From: Taibaiella sp.
Lineage (GTDB): Bacteria > Bacteroidota > Bacteroidia > Chitinophagales > Chitinophagaceae
DNA length: 64,000 nucleotides
Direction: 5' to 3'
NCBI GenBank assembly: GCA_019638495.1
Contig: JAHBTQ010000009.1
Coordinates: 1 to 64,000, forward strand
Shown here: positions 9,724 to 17,450 of the stretch, one piece after another
Position numbering within the stretch: the first letter of the stretch is position 1
How the letters are laid out: each line of letters begins with the position of its first letter
Notes under the pieces: model-generated
Told to the model about the DNA's origin: nothing
The model's database searches: none
The model's input: only the letters and a program-made list of their open reading frames with translations
Program-made: the position numbers and the translations under genes

Positions 9724-10062
9724 AAGAGAGTTGCAGTGTGTGAGCTCTTACGACGCTAACTGCCAGATTGATGCTGCACCCTTGGCAAACGCAAATGCTT
9801 ACGCGCCCATTTCTCATACCCTGACAGGAACTGCAGAGCTCTCCGCTTCCGGCCAAGCATTCACCGGAAACAAAGCGTGAGACACATCATAAGGTCTGTC
9901 ATATTGTGCAGAACGCGTTGCTAATGATAGTAGGATACCGGCTTTTGTTTTTGGGTATGGACGCAGGAAATAATGCCACGCATTAACGGTCGCTTTCTGG
10001 CGCAGAAAAACCTCTTCTTTGGCAGCAAAAAACGTCACTGCGATTCGAAACAGTAAGAAAAA
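9724..10062. other. Intergenic stretch with no recognised feature
   Basis: About 340 bases separate the oxygenase from the terminator of the convergent dipeptidase. No gene, repeat or RNA is recognised. A minus-strand frame across it runs through the terminator hairpin and is not credible. Confidence 0.5.
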
Positions 10063-10090
10063 GAATGGCCGACTTCTCAGTCGGCCATTC
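10063..10090 (-). terminator. Bidirectional terminator, mainly for the M20 dipeptidase
   Basis: GAATGGCCGAC (10063-10073) and GTCGGCCATTC (10080-10090) form a perfect 11-bp stem with a 6-base loop. On the minus strand it is followed by TTTTTCTT, 20 bases after the dipeptidase stop codon. On the plus strand AATTATTTT follows, so it may also stop readthrough from the oxygenase. Confidence 0.85.
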
Positions 10091-10109
10091 AATTATTTTA
10101 GTAGAACTA

Positions 10110-11483
10110 CTACTTGTTAAATCCCTCCGCAAAATACTTGTGGAAGTAAGGGATTGTCTCGATACCCTTGTAGAAATTGGCAACATCATACTTCTCGTTT
10201 GGCGAGTGTATGTTGTCGTTGTCCAACCCAAAGCCCAGCAGCACAGTTTTCAGCCCCAGCGTGCGCTCAAACAACGCAATTATTGGAATGCTACCACCAC
10301 CGCGTGTAGGTATAGGATCCTTACCAAAGGTTGTTTCTATCGCCTTAGCTGCTGCTTTATATGCAGGCGAGTCCGTAGGCGTCACCACCGGCTCACCACC
10401 ATGATGCGCTGTCACCTTCACAGTGACGCCAGCCGGTGCAATTGATTCGAAGTGTGTCTTAAACAGATCGCTGATCTCGTCTGATACCTGGTGTGGCACC
10501 AGGCGCATAGATATCTTGGCATATGCTTTTGATGGTAGCACTGTTTTCGCGCCCTCACCAGTATAGCCACCCCATATACCGTTCACCTCCAATGTTGGAC
10601 GAATGCCGGTGCGCTCCAGCGTAGTATAACCCTTCTCGCCCCACACCTCACTTACACCCAGATCCTTCTTGTACTCTTCAATGTCAAATGGCGCGTTGTT
10701 TATCGCAGCACGCTCAGCCGCCGATAGCTCAGCCACTTTATCATAAAAACCCTTTACGGTAATGTGGTTGTTCTCGTCATGCAGTGAAGCTATCATTTTA
10801 CAGAGGATGGTGGCAGGATTCGCCACTGCGCCGCCATATACACCACTGTGCAGGTCGCGGTTTGGTCCCGTCACTTCCACTTCCATATACGCAAGCCCGC
10901 GTAGCCCGCTTTCTATAGACGGCGTTTCCATGCTTATCATTGACGTGTCAGATACCAGCACTATATCCGCCTTCAGGCGCTCCTTGTTATCTTCCAAAAA
11001 CTTGCCCAGGTTTACAGAGCCCACTTCTTCCTCTCCTTCTATCATCACCTTCACATTACATGGTAGTGAGTTGGTCTTAGCCATTGTCTCCAGGGCTTTG
11101 ATGTGCATATACATCTGCCCCTTGTCATCACAGGCTCCACGTGCATAGATCTTACCATCCTTTATCACCGGTTCAAAAGGGCCGCTGTGCCAAAGGTTAA
11201 GCGGATCAGCAGGCTGCACATCATAGTGCCCGTAAACCAGTACTGTAGGCAGCGATGGGTCCACCATCTTTTCACCATATACAATCGGGTGACCGGCTGT
11301 AGGACAAACCTCAGCAGTATCAGCACCTGCGGCCAGCAAATGCTCCTTTACGGCTTCCGCGCACCGTGCTACGTCTGATTTATATTTTGAATCTGCACTT
11401 ACAGATGGTATGCGAAGAAGCTCTAACAGCTCATCCAAAAATCTGTCTTTATTCTGTAACTGGTATTCTTTCCAAACCTGCAT
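10110..11483 (-). CDS. M20-family dipeptidase / metallopeptidase
   Basis: The protein has 457 residues and no signal peptide, so it is cytoplasmic. M20 zinc motifs are clear: YGHYDVQPAD with H86 and D88, GACDDKGQ with D119/D120 as bridging ligand, and EGEEEVGS with catalytic and zinc-binding Glu in 151-153. The central lid/dimerisation domain runs from about 195 to 340, and a late His near the C-terminus (GLDNDNIHSPNE) completes the site. The length and motifs fit the carnosinase/CNDP-like dipeptidases that hydrolyse di- and tripeptides. The upstream region (11484-11550) holds AT-rich repeats, and FKBP lies upstream on the same strand. It ends in a strong terminator. Confidence 0.93.
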   Translation of the reverse strand: MQVWKEYQLQNKDRFLDELLELLRIPSVSADSKYKSDVARCAEAVKEHLLAAGADTAEVCPTAGHPIVYGEKMVDPSLPTVLVYGHYDVQPADPLNLWHSGPFEPVIKDGKIYARGACDDKGQMYMHIKALETMAKTNSLPCNVKVMIEGEEEVGSVNLGKFLEDNKERLKADIVLVSDTSMISMETPSIESGLRGLAYMEVEVTGPNRDLHSGVYGGAVANPATILCKMIASLHDENNHITVKGFYDKVAELSAAERAAINNAPFDIEEYKKDLGVSEVWGEKGYTTLERTGIRPTLEVNGIWGGYTGEGAKTVLPSKAYAKISMRLVPHQVSDEISDLFKTHFESIAPAGVTVKVTAHHGGEPVVTPTDSPAYKAAAKAIETTFGKDPIPTRGGGSIPIIALFERTLGLKTVLLGFGLDNDNIHSPNEKYDVANFYKGIETIPYFHKYFAEGFNK

Positions 11484-11550
11484 TTTTATAAAAATTAAAA
11501 CTTAAAAATTAAAAGTAAAAACCCGCCATCTCCAATCGCCTGCAAATTCA

Positions 11551-11599
11551 CCAATTGTCGAATTGCCAAATTGTCGAATTGCCGAATTATCCAATTGAC
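11551..11599. repeat. Array of six octamers (ATTGTCGA/ATTGCCGA) overlapping the FKBP stop codon
   Basis: Reading the plus strand, units of eight bases follow each other: ATTGTCGA, ATTGCCAA, ATTGTCGA, ATTGCCGA, ATTATCCA, ATTG. On the minus strand the FKBP gene ends TCA ATT GGA TAA and the array continues with TTCGGCAATTCGACAAT. The same 17 bases follow the groES stop codon at 35180, so this is a shared dispersed element and not drift. Confidence 0.8.
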
Positions 11600-12021
11600 A
11601 ACAGCTCCACATCAAATATCAGCGTGCTGTTAGGACCTATCGTTGGGCCCACCTGCCTATCACCATATCCAAGGTGCGGAGGTATAAAGAAACGCCACTT
11701 AGCGCCTGTGCCCATCAGTTGCAGCCCCTCTGTCCAGCCCTTTATTACCATATTCAGTGGAAATGATGCCGGCTGGCCGCGCTTTACTGAGCTGTCAAAC
11801 ACAGTACCGTCTATCAGTGTGCCGTGGTAGTGGCAGGTCACCGTGTTGGTAGCAGATGGTTTCGGTCCGTTACCCTCTGTCAGCACCTCGTATTGAAGGC
11901 CGCTAGGCAGCTCCGTTACACCCGGCTTCTGCTTGTTGGCAGCCAGGAAATCTTCTCCTGCTTTCAGGTTTGCCTGGGCCTTTTCGTTTTTCATATTGAA
12001 TAGTTTGTCGGCTAAGCTCAT
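11587..12021 (-). CDS. FKBP-type peptidyl-prolyl cis-trans isomerase
   Basis: From the ATG at 12021 the protein has 144 residues. A short charged helical N-segment (about 1-40; NMKNEKAQANLKAGEDFLAA) precedes one FKBP domain. Expected residues are present: Y and D in CHYHGTLIDGTVFDSS, the VIKGWTEGLQLM strand-helix, the PPHLGYGDR loop and the closing IFDVELLSI strand. It lacks a signal peptide, so it is probably a cytoplasmic folding helper. An in-frame ATG at 12060 would add 13 residues (MFGLFDTF...) and is the alternative start. The last codons lie inside an octamer repeat array. Confidence 0.9.
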   Translation of the reverse strand: MSLADKLFNMKNEKAQANLKAGEDFLAANKQKPGVTELPSGLQYEVLTEGNGPKPSATNTVTCHYHGTLIDGTVFDSSVKRGQPASFPLNMVIKGWTEGLQLMGTGAKWRFFIPPHLGYGDRQVGPTIGPNSTLIFDVELLSIG

Positions 12022-12147
12022 ATCTCTTTTTGCAGTAAAAGTATCGAAAAGGCCAAACATTTGCCGCTACCGTGCAAATGGAAATTATGCAGGCCGACAA
12101 ACGCAACGCATCAGCCCGGAACGAGCAATAGCCCTAAGATGTGAATA

Positions 12148-12816
12148 CTAAGACGCTTTGCGAAACGGCGATGGGCCCACCTTGGCCTGCACATAACCAT
12201 ATCTCACCGCTGCCAGTGCCAGGCCCGCCAGCGTTTTCACACCCAGCTTGCGATAAACAGCCGCCTTCATATTCTCTATCGCCTTTTCTCTCCCGTCACA
12301 TATCATACCCGCTATCTCTTTGGTGGTATATTCCGCACAGCACAGGCGAATGACCTCTATCTCTGTTGCCGACAATTTAGGAGGGGCCACCTCGCCATTC
12401 CTCATTGCGGCGGAGTAAAGCTCCATTTGCTTCTCAGAAAAATGCCTGCCAGTATGCAATATCCGTTCTATGGCATCTCGTATCTGGCTGGCTTTGGCAT
12501 CCTTTGTCAGGTAGCCGTTGGCCCCGCAGTGTAGCATCCGCACAAAATACAGGTCTTCTGCGTGTACGGTCATCACCAGAACATCTATCTCCGGCCAGTG
12601 TACCTTCATTGCCTCCGTTGTCTCAAAGCCATCCATGCCCGGCATGCTTATGTCCATTAGGCAGATGTCCGGCAGGTGGCTTGCGTGGCGCAGTTTATCT
12701 AAGAGATCTGTGCCGTTTTCAGCTTCCAGCACTACCTCATAGCCCATCTTCGTGAGCAGGGACCGCAAGCCCTCACGGTATACAGGTTGATCGTCGGCTA
12801 TAGCTATTTTTATCAT
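12148..12816 (-). CDS. NarL/LuxR-family response regulator, orphan
   Basis: The protein has 222 residues. The receiver domain (1-120) has the acidic pocket D8/D9, phospho-acceptor D55 in LMDISMPGMDGF, the switch Thr in VMTVHA and the conserved Lys in YLTKDA. A HTH domain (about 150-210) has LSATEIEVIRLCC, TTKEIAGMI and a recognition helix region before KLGVKTLAGL. It probably activates or represses transcription when phosphorylated. No histidine kinase is adjacent, so its partner is elsewhere; one candidate in the window is the kinase at 56644, but nothing links them. Confidence 0.9.
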   Translation of the reverse strand: MIKIAIADDQPVYREGLRSLLTKMGYEVVLEAENGTDLLDKLRHASHLPDICLMDISMPGMDGFETTEAMKVHWPEIDVLVMTVHAEDLYFVRMLHCGANGYLTKDAKASQIRDAIERILHTGRHFSEKQMELYSAAMRNGEVAPPKLSATEIEVIRLCCAEYTTKEIAGMICDGREKAIENMKAAVYRKLGVKTLAGLALAAVRYGYVQAKVGPSPFRKAS

Positions 12817-13096
12817 AAAGTGTGATTTGGGTTATGATAAAAATAAAACAATAACGGATTAGATGCAGCGTTTATTGCGCTCAATAGCGATTGGTTAGGG
12901 AAAATGCGGGGAAATCACCTGATAAGTCGGAGAGATTTCGCAGTTGTACAGACAGAAAAATGATACCAGACGAAGTGGGCTTTGCAGGCGGTTGTTTTTA
13001 GATTGTATGCATCGCTCACTGGCCACTCCATTTTCGCCAGACGGATTCTGGCAAACATTTCTGTAGGTACAATCTATGCTGAATCGGTGTTTCCGC

Positions 13097-13867
13097 CTAT
13101 TGGAAAAAATATTTAAATCCAAGGTGCCACTGAACGGCAGAACCATTGACACTCGTCCAATATTTGTGCTCTTTAGGGCCACTTAATTCAAACGGTCGTA
13201 CAATGTTTACGCTGTCTACCACGAAGGCACTAAATCCTTGTTGATAAGAAATTACGAGGGAAGTGGCAAAATGCTTACTCCATTGATATTGTGCTTCTAT
13301 GCTCGTCTTTAACAGAAAATTCCAGCCTTGTCGCTGATAAGGAATCAGACCATTGTACTGTATTTCTAGAGGGTATGGTTCTCTCCAAAAAGAGTTATCT
13401 GTTGTGTCATTTAAGAGTAAAGACTTTTTGTAGTATCCTAACGAGGGAACCAAAGCTACACCAAAGCCTATTTTTTTCCGTGCCATAATCCAACGTCCCA
13501 TTCTTATCCCACACTTCAATAAAGCAATTCTATCATCTGCGTGCATATCGCCACTAGCCAACATTACTCCACTTGACGAAAAAATATCATGAGACTCGGC
13601 CAAATATCCATAGTCGAATTCATCGTAGAATACTTCAATTCCATAAGACCATTTTTCGGATTGGGTTATATTAAACGCGCCTCCCATAGTTTTTGAAATG
13701 GGTTTAAGAAATTTCACTGAGGATACTTCGGTCTTATAGTGTGGGCCACGCTTGGCTATTGTGGTTTCTATTCCCGGCATAAAGATTAGTTCATACTTAT
13801 GTTGCCCAAAGGCAACATAAGTAGAACACCAAAAAAAGGCCAATAGAATTTGTCTCGTCACTCGCAT
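13097..13867 (-). CDS. Hypothetical exported, probably outer-membrane beta-rich protein
   Basis: The protein has 256 residues. Residues 1-21 form a signal peptide (ILLAFFWCSTYVAFG|Q). The mature part has alternating aromatic and polar residues and ends WHLGFKYFFQ, a pattern seen in small outer-membrane beta-barrels, but no family was identified. It lies 6 bases downstream of the next upstream gene on the same strand (13874-15061), so the two are probably cotranscribed. A 280-base region (12817-13096) without recognised features follows it. Confidence 0.65.
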   Translation of the reverse strand: MRVTRQILLAFFWCSTYVAFGQHKYELIFMPGIETTIAKRGPHYKTEVSSVKFLKPISKTMGGAFNITQSEKWSYGIEVFYDEFDYGYLAESHDIFSSSGVMLASGDMHADDRIALLKCGIRMGRWIMARKKIGFGVALVPSLGYYKKSLLLNDTTDNSFWREPYPLEIQYNGLIPYQRQGWNFLLKTSIEAQYQWSKHFATSLVISYQQGFSAFVVDSVNIVRPFELSGPKEHKYWTSVNGSAVQWHLGFKYFFQ

Positions 13868-13873
13868 TAAAGT

Positions 13874-15061
13874 TTAGCCCTTATTAATATACACCTGCAC
13901 TTCTCTTATATCCGAACCAACGACATTCTGATAAGCGAACATAACGTTCATAACGTAATTATCTAGTTGTCGCGACCCTTCATATGGCCGCCAATTCAGT
14001 TTGTTAACCATCACCTTTCTATTTACCCATTGCTGGTGCGGAACTGTGGGAACATCAGTTGAAGATGAACCTCGTTTCTTGTATGAACAGTATGACATGA
14101 AAAAAGTAGGATTCATTACAAAACAAATATCAGTACGCTCAATGCGCCAGATTGATGAAGAACTAATCCTCTTCATATATTTTAACTCAGCCATTAAGCT
14201 AAAATAAATTGCAGCTTTCTGATAAGAGGCTTTTACATCTGCCCGGAATGTACCATTAATCCCTTCCCCTGAAACGTCATCGTTATATTGATTCTTATTC
14301 GTGAAGATTGTTGTTCTGTCGGGACCTGGTGCGGGAGGTTTGCTTTCGCCACCAGTCATTCTAGGTTTCCCGTTCCCTATTGTCCCTCCAGGCGGTGGTG
14401 GTGGTGGTGGTGGCGGCGGGTCAGTAGTCATCTTAGGTTTCCCATTACCAATTGTTTTCGCTGATGCCGACGCAGATGAATCCGAGAATACACCGACGTT
14501 ATAATCTATGCCTGTAATCCCGGTATCTAGAATATCAAAAACATCTATCTCATCGAGTGTATTGAACTGATTCATTACAGAGGGGATAAATATCCCCTGA
14601 ACAAAAGCATCTTGAAAATTCAGGAACGAATTTTGGTTAATAGCCAATAGCCTGTAATTATTTACTTGTAAGTTGAATACCTGATTGCCTATTTGCACCA
14701 ACCCATTTTTATCAAGTATGCGTAACAAAAAGTCATCCTCAAAAAGAGAATTTAGATTGTCTTCTGAATTGACATCAAATTGCTCCGGGTACGAAAAGGC
14801 CGTAAAGGCAGAAGTGAAACCCATTGAACGTTCCCAATGATCTAGCTGCAAATCGTCATATTTACCAAGAATACTCAATACATAGTCGTAACTATCACGT
14901 GAAGCAAAAATCAGGAAACCATCTCGGCTAGTTGTTACACCGCCAATCAACTTACTTTCATTTTCTCTAGTCCTATATGTGTGGTGCTCTTCCCACGAAT
15001 TATTTAGAACCGATCCCCTAGCGGTTACATCGGTTTTTGAGTTTAGTGATTCAGTCATCAT
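13874..15061 (-). CDS. Uncharacterised protein with polyproline hinge flanked by a duplicated motif
   Basis: The protein has 395 residues. The N-terminal half (about 30-165; DGFLIFASRDSYDYVLSIL, then HWERSMGFTSAF, then NGLVQIGNQVFNL) resembles by eye a group of Bacteroidota proteins annotated with DUF4848-like domains, usually lipoproteins. Here no export signal is seen, and an in-frame TAA lies five codons before the ATG pair, so the start cannot be moved upstream. At about 203-240 the motif TIGNGKPKMT is repeated on either side of ten consecutive prolines. The C-terminal part (about 250-395) is Ser/Tyr-rich, with RADVKASYQKAAIYF and a Cys pair in SYCSYKK. It is probably cotranscribed with the beta-rich protein 6 bases downstream. 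Function is unknown. Confidence 0.65.
   Translation of the reverse strand: MMTESLNSKTDVTARGSVLNNSWEEHHTYRTRENESKLIGGVTTSRDGFLIFASRDSYDYVLSILGKYDDLQLDHWERSMGFTSAFTAFSYPEQFDVNSEDNLNSLFEDDFLLRILDKNGLVQIGNQVFNLQVNNYRLLAINQNSFLNFQDAFVQGIFIPSVMNQFNTLDEIDVFDILDTGITGIDYNVGVFSDSSASASAKTIGNGKPKMTTDPPPPPPPPPPGGTIGNGKPRMTGGESKPPAPGPDRTTIFTNKNQYNDDVSGEGINGTFRADVKASYQKAAIYFSLMAELKYMKRISSSSIWRIERTDICFVMNPTFFMSYCSYKKRGSSSTDVPTVPHQQWVNRKVMVNKLNWRPYEGSRQLDNYVMNVMFAYQNVVGSDIREVQVYINKG
14355..14455 (-). repeat. 29-base direct repeats flanking a GGT/CCN microsatellite
   Basis: 14355-14383 and 14427-14455 are near-identical 29-base copies encoding TIGNGKP[RK]MT. Between them 14391-14420 is a run of GGTGG-type triplets (prolines on the coding strand). 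Because the units are triplets, length changes would alter the hinge without breaking the frame. Confidence 0.8.
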
Positions 15062-15132
15062 CGCATTAGCGGCTTTTTATCGGAAGCCATACCTTATAAA
15101 CTAACGTTAATAAATTTGAATAAATTGTACGG

Positions 15133-15972
15133 CTATACCGGATAACTCCACTCTTCACCCTCTACTGATATCGCAAACGGCTCTCCATTCTGAGTAGATG
15201 CACCCAGCACATAGTCGGGTTCTAAATGGAAGTTCATAGCCACCACCTGCTTGTAAGATGGCTCAAAGGCAGATTGTGTAGTCTGTGGTATCATCACCTC
15301 GCGCATCAGCGTCCATAGCAGGCCGTCCGGGCTTATGAAGATGCGAATGGCTCCGTTAATACTGGTGCTGCCCAGCGCCTTAATGGTTATATTTTTCACC
15401 AGTGCGCCGTTTGAGCCGGCAGGGGCCGGTGCGGTAAAGATGGCCGTGATGGAGCCACTGCCATTCAGGTTGGTATTTGCCGTGCTTATCTGTGCCACAC
15501 CTGTTATAGCAGAGGTCTGCTTAAAGTTGCAGCAGTCGGTCGGCAATGGGTTGGGGTATTCCCAGTCAAGTCCCTCCACAATGATGTTGAAGGTATCGGA
15601 AGTTTGCGTGGAGGCCAGCAGGGAATAGCCGGCTTGCAGTTCCAGATCGCCTACCAATACTGTTTCATACATCGGCAATACAGGCGTGGGTGTGGGCGTG
15701 TTTGCGAGCACCGGAGTTACGGGTATCTGCACTTCTTTATACAGCGTCGTTACCTGCGGGTTGGGGCTTTGCAAAAACAGGCGGACCATGCCCGTGGTCA
15801 CAGCGGCAATGGCCTTGATGGTTACGGAGCGTATGATGGCCCCATTTTGCCCGGCAGTAAATAGCGTGGCCACGGTGCCGCTGCCCGTCAGGCTGCTGTT
15901 GGGGGTGTTCACAATACCAATGCCGGTATTGGCGGTCCGCTTTGAATAATCATTACAATTGTATTGGCACAT
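15133..15972 (-). CDS. Uncharacterised two-lobe protein with internal duplication
   Basis: From the ATG at 15972 the protein has 279 residues. It consists of two related lobes of about 130 residues. The first starts YNCNDYSKRTANTGIGIVN and the second DCCNFKQTSAITGVAQIS. Both then carry L-x-GSG-x-x-x-x-x-FTA, NGA-x-x-[RK]-x-[VI]TIKA, [RV]-I/L-F-[LI]-SP, and a closing VEG-x-[DE]-W-[ES]-YP. The pattern suggests paired beta-sandwich domains. No signal peptide is visible. An upstream TTG at 16014 would add 14 residues that do not match the duplicated pattern, so it was not used. Function is not recognised; it lies directly upstream of the polyproline protein on the same strand. Confidence 0.7.
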   Translation of the reverse strand: MCQYNCNDYSKRTANTGIGIVNTPNSSLTGSGTVATLFTAGQNGAIIRSVTIKAIAAVTTGMVRLFLQSPNPQVTTLYKEVQIPVTPVLANTPTPTPVLPMYETVLVGDLELQAGYSLLASTQTSDTFNIIVEGLDWEYPNPLPTDCCNFKQTSAITGVAQISTANTNLNGSGSITAIFTAPAPAGSNGALVKNITIKALGSTSINGAIRIFISPDGLLWTLMREVMIPQTTQSAFEPSYKQVVAMNFHLEPDYVLGASTQNGEPFAISVEGEEWSYPV

Positions 15973-16260
15973 AAACTGGATTCGTTTTAAAAGGTGAAAA
16001 ATATTGTCGACCAAACTTATCCATCATTCCCACATCTGCGCTTAGGGTTTTCCCTGCTTTGTTTTAGGGTTTTCCCTACCCTTAGTGCCTTTTCAGCCGT
16101 CGCTTTCACTGCATCACCGCGCCAGCCAATCTCTCCAATATTTGTTGATATCTTCCGCGTCCGTTTTTTCACAGTTTCCAGTATTGGAAGTAGATTTGTG
16201 GCGTGGACGGCGGTAGTGTGGAACGCTTCAAACATACGCCACACCAAAAGTGTCAACAAA

Positions 16261-16305
16261 AATCAGGACGTGACAACCAAAATCAGGACGTGACAGGACG
16301 TGACA
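16261..16305 (+). repeat. Iteron-like tandem repeat AATCAGGACGTGACA
   Basis: AATCAGGACGTGACA occurs at 16261-16275 and again at 16281-16295 with a 20-base period, followed at once by a third partial copy GGACGTGACA at 16296-16305. No replication gene is near, so an origin role is not supported. Confidence 0.75.
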
Positions 16306-16313
16306 CACAGAAG

Positions 16314-16422
16314 TACAACCCGCACAAACCGGAAGCAAATCGGAAGGCAGCGAAAATAATAACCGTTGATAATCAACAATTTAGCAAACTTTCTTCCGCT
16401 TTTTAAGAGCAGCAGAAAACCG
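16314..16422 (+). repeat. Diverged 110-base direct repeat, copy A
   Basis: Copy A runs from TACAACCCGCA to the ACCG after CAGAAA. It aligns end to end with copy B (16570-16680) with matching blocks CCGGAAG, AAATCGGAAG, GAAAAT, TTTAG and TCCGCTTTTT. In one frame both copies end with a peptide of the form VDN/IDN-x-x-FSK-x-[ST]SAF followed by a stop, which suggests duplicated gene 3' ends. Confidence 0.7.
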
Positions 16423-16569
16423 GAAATGGCTGCGTGGCGGATGTAACCTAACTACTGTCCTATCGGAGTAACGAACATGCAACTTGAGTGCATTGTGCCC
16501 CTAATTCATAATGCCCGTAGTGCCCCCTTGAGCAACCTTAGTGCCCCCTGTGTTTAAGCCTCTATTTCC

Positions 16570-16680
16570 TACAAACCTGCAATAACCGGAAGTAAATCGG
16601 AAGTAGAAGAAAATGAAAACAATTGACAATGAAGACTTTAGTAAATCCACCTCCGCTTTTTGAGACAAGCGGAAGAACCG
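16570..16680 (+). repeat. Diverged 110-base direct repeat, copy B
   Basis: Copy B pairs with copy A at 16314-16422. It keeps the same terminal peptide and stop in the corresponding frame but has an internal stop earlier, so it is not coding now. It abuts the stop codon of the MarR-like gene at 16692. Confidence 0.7.
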
Positions 16681-16691
16681 CACAGCCACCC

Positions 16692-17330
16692 CTATATCGC
16701 CGCCAGCACCTCTACCTTCCTGTTCTGGAAAATATCATGATGGTAGTCATCCAGCTTTCGCAGCAGGTGCAGCAGCAACTGCTTTTCATGCGTCGCCAGC
16801 TCCCCGCCCACCAGCTCAGATACCTTTCCCATTCGTGCAAATAGCTGAAACAAAACCCCCTTACCCTTATCATTTATGCGCAGCAGTTTGCTTCGCTTGT
16901 CTGTTTCATCATCAAGCTGGTCTATGAGACCTGCCGCCAGCAGTCTTTTTATCACCTCCATACCCGTAGGCTTCTCCTGTATGTTCAGCGATATCAGCTC
17001 GCTTTTCTTCAACTGGTCGAACGAGAGCAGTGTTGCCAGGTATCCAAATTCATCCGCCGTTTGCAACGGAGAGCCTTCCAGCGCCTTTTTGGTATATGCC
17101 TTCGCATATCGATACATATATATTACCATCCTGGCTATCGCTGTTTCCGGTTGTTCCGGCCGCGCGCCATGCACCAGGTGGCGGTCGCCTATATGCTTAT
17201 CCGGCGCGGGTTCTTTTCCTCGCATCAGTATCCACGCTGCAAAGTCTGCAGACGAGGGCGCCCTATCCTCCCTAGCAACCTCATACTCCTCAGCCAGGCT
17301 CACCAGTTCTTTGAGAAATGCATAATTCAC
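16692..17330 (-). CDS. MarR-like winged-helix transcriptional regulator
   Basis: From the GTG at 17330 the protein has 212 residues. The C-terminal two thirds carry the MarR fold: a first helix region (FGYLATLLSFDQLKKSEL), a recognition segment (EKPTGMEVIKRLLAAGLI), a wing (DDETDKRSKLLRINDKGK) and dimerisation helices to the end. A GTG at 17387 would add 19 basic/hydrophobic residues; the shorter form fits a soluble regulator better. It is transcribed divergently from the TonB receptor at 17451, sharing a gap of about 120 bases. The likely role, inferred from position, is control of that receptor. Confidence 0.82.
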   Translation of the reverse strand: MNYAFLKELVSLAEEYEVAREDRAPSSADFAAWILMRGKEPAPDKHIGDRHLVHGARPEQPETAIARMVIYMYRYAKAYTKKALEGSPLQTADEFGYLATLLSFDQLKKSELISLNIQEKPTGMEVIKRLLAAGLIDQLDDETDKRSKLLRINDKGKGVLFQLFARMGKVSELVGGELATHEKQLLLHLLRKLDDYHHDIFQNRKVEVLAAI

Positions 17331-17404
17331 GGGCACAAAATAACGAAATGAAAATAAAATAGTACGATAACATCTTTTTATAAACACTAAAAGATAGCAT
17401 TAAC

Positions 17405-17412
17405 TATGTTTG
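17405..17412 (+). promoter_or_regulatory. TAnnTTTG -7 promoter element for the TonB receptor
   Basis: TATGTTTG matches the Bacteroidota -7 consensus. A start of transcription about 7 bases downstream would place the ATG at 17427 almost at the mRNA end, while the ATG at 17451 has a leader of about 30 bases. This favours 17451 as the receptor start. Confidence 0.55.
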
Positions 17413-17450
17413 CTGCCTTATTTTAAATGAAAACATACAATATCAGCAAA

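Larger units (their letters stand above)
15973..16691. other. 720-base non-coding block rich in degenerate repeats
   Basis: No intact gene is supported. It holds three iteron-like copies of GGACGTGACA (16261-16305), two diverged copies of a 110-base segment (16314-16422 and 16570-16680), and short copies of AGTGCCCCCT around 16495-16550. The pattern suggests remnants of a duplicated gene end or of a mobile element. Confidence 0.6.

Noticed and set aside
9814..10092. 92-codon minus-strand frame in the gap after the oxygenase
   Set aside because: It runs through the strong terminator hairpin at 10063-10090 and has no recognisable domain.
11551..11599. CRISPR array reading of the octamer repeats
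   Set aside because: Units of eight bases with no spacers and no cas genes rule out CRISPR.
16261..16305. Plasmid or chromosomal origin at the iterons
   Set aside because: Three short repeats without DnaA boxes, rep gene or GC-skew evidence are not enough.
16203..16406. 67-codon plus-strand frame across the iterons
   Set aside because: It is made of tandem repeat translations (QDVTGRD type) and has no plausible start. Only its last peptide is of interest, as part of the duplicated 110-base segment.
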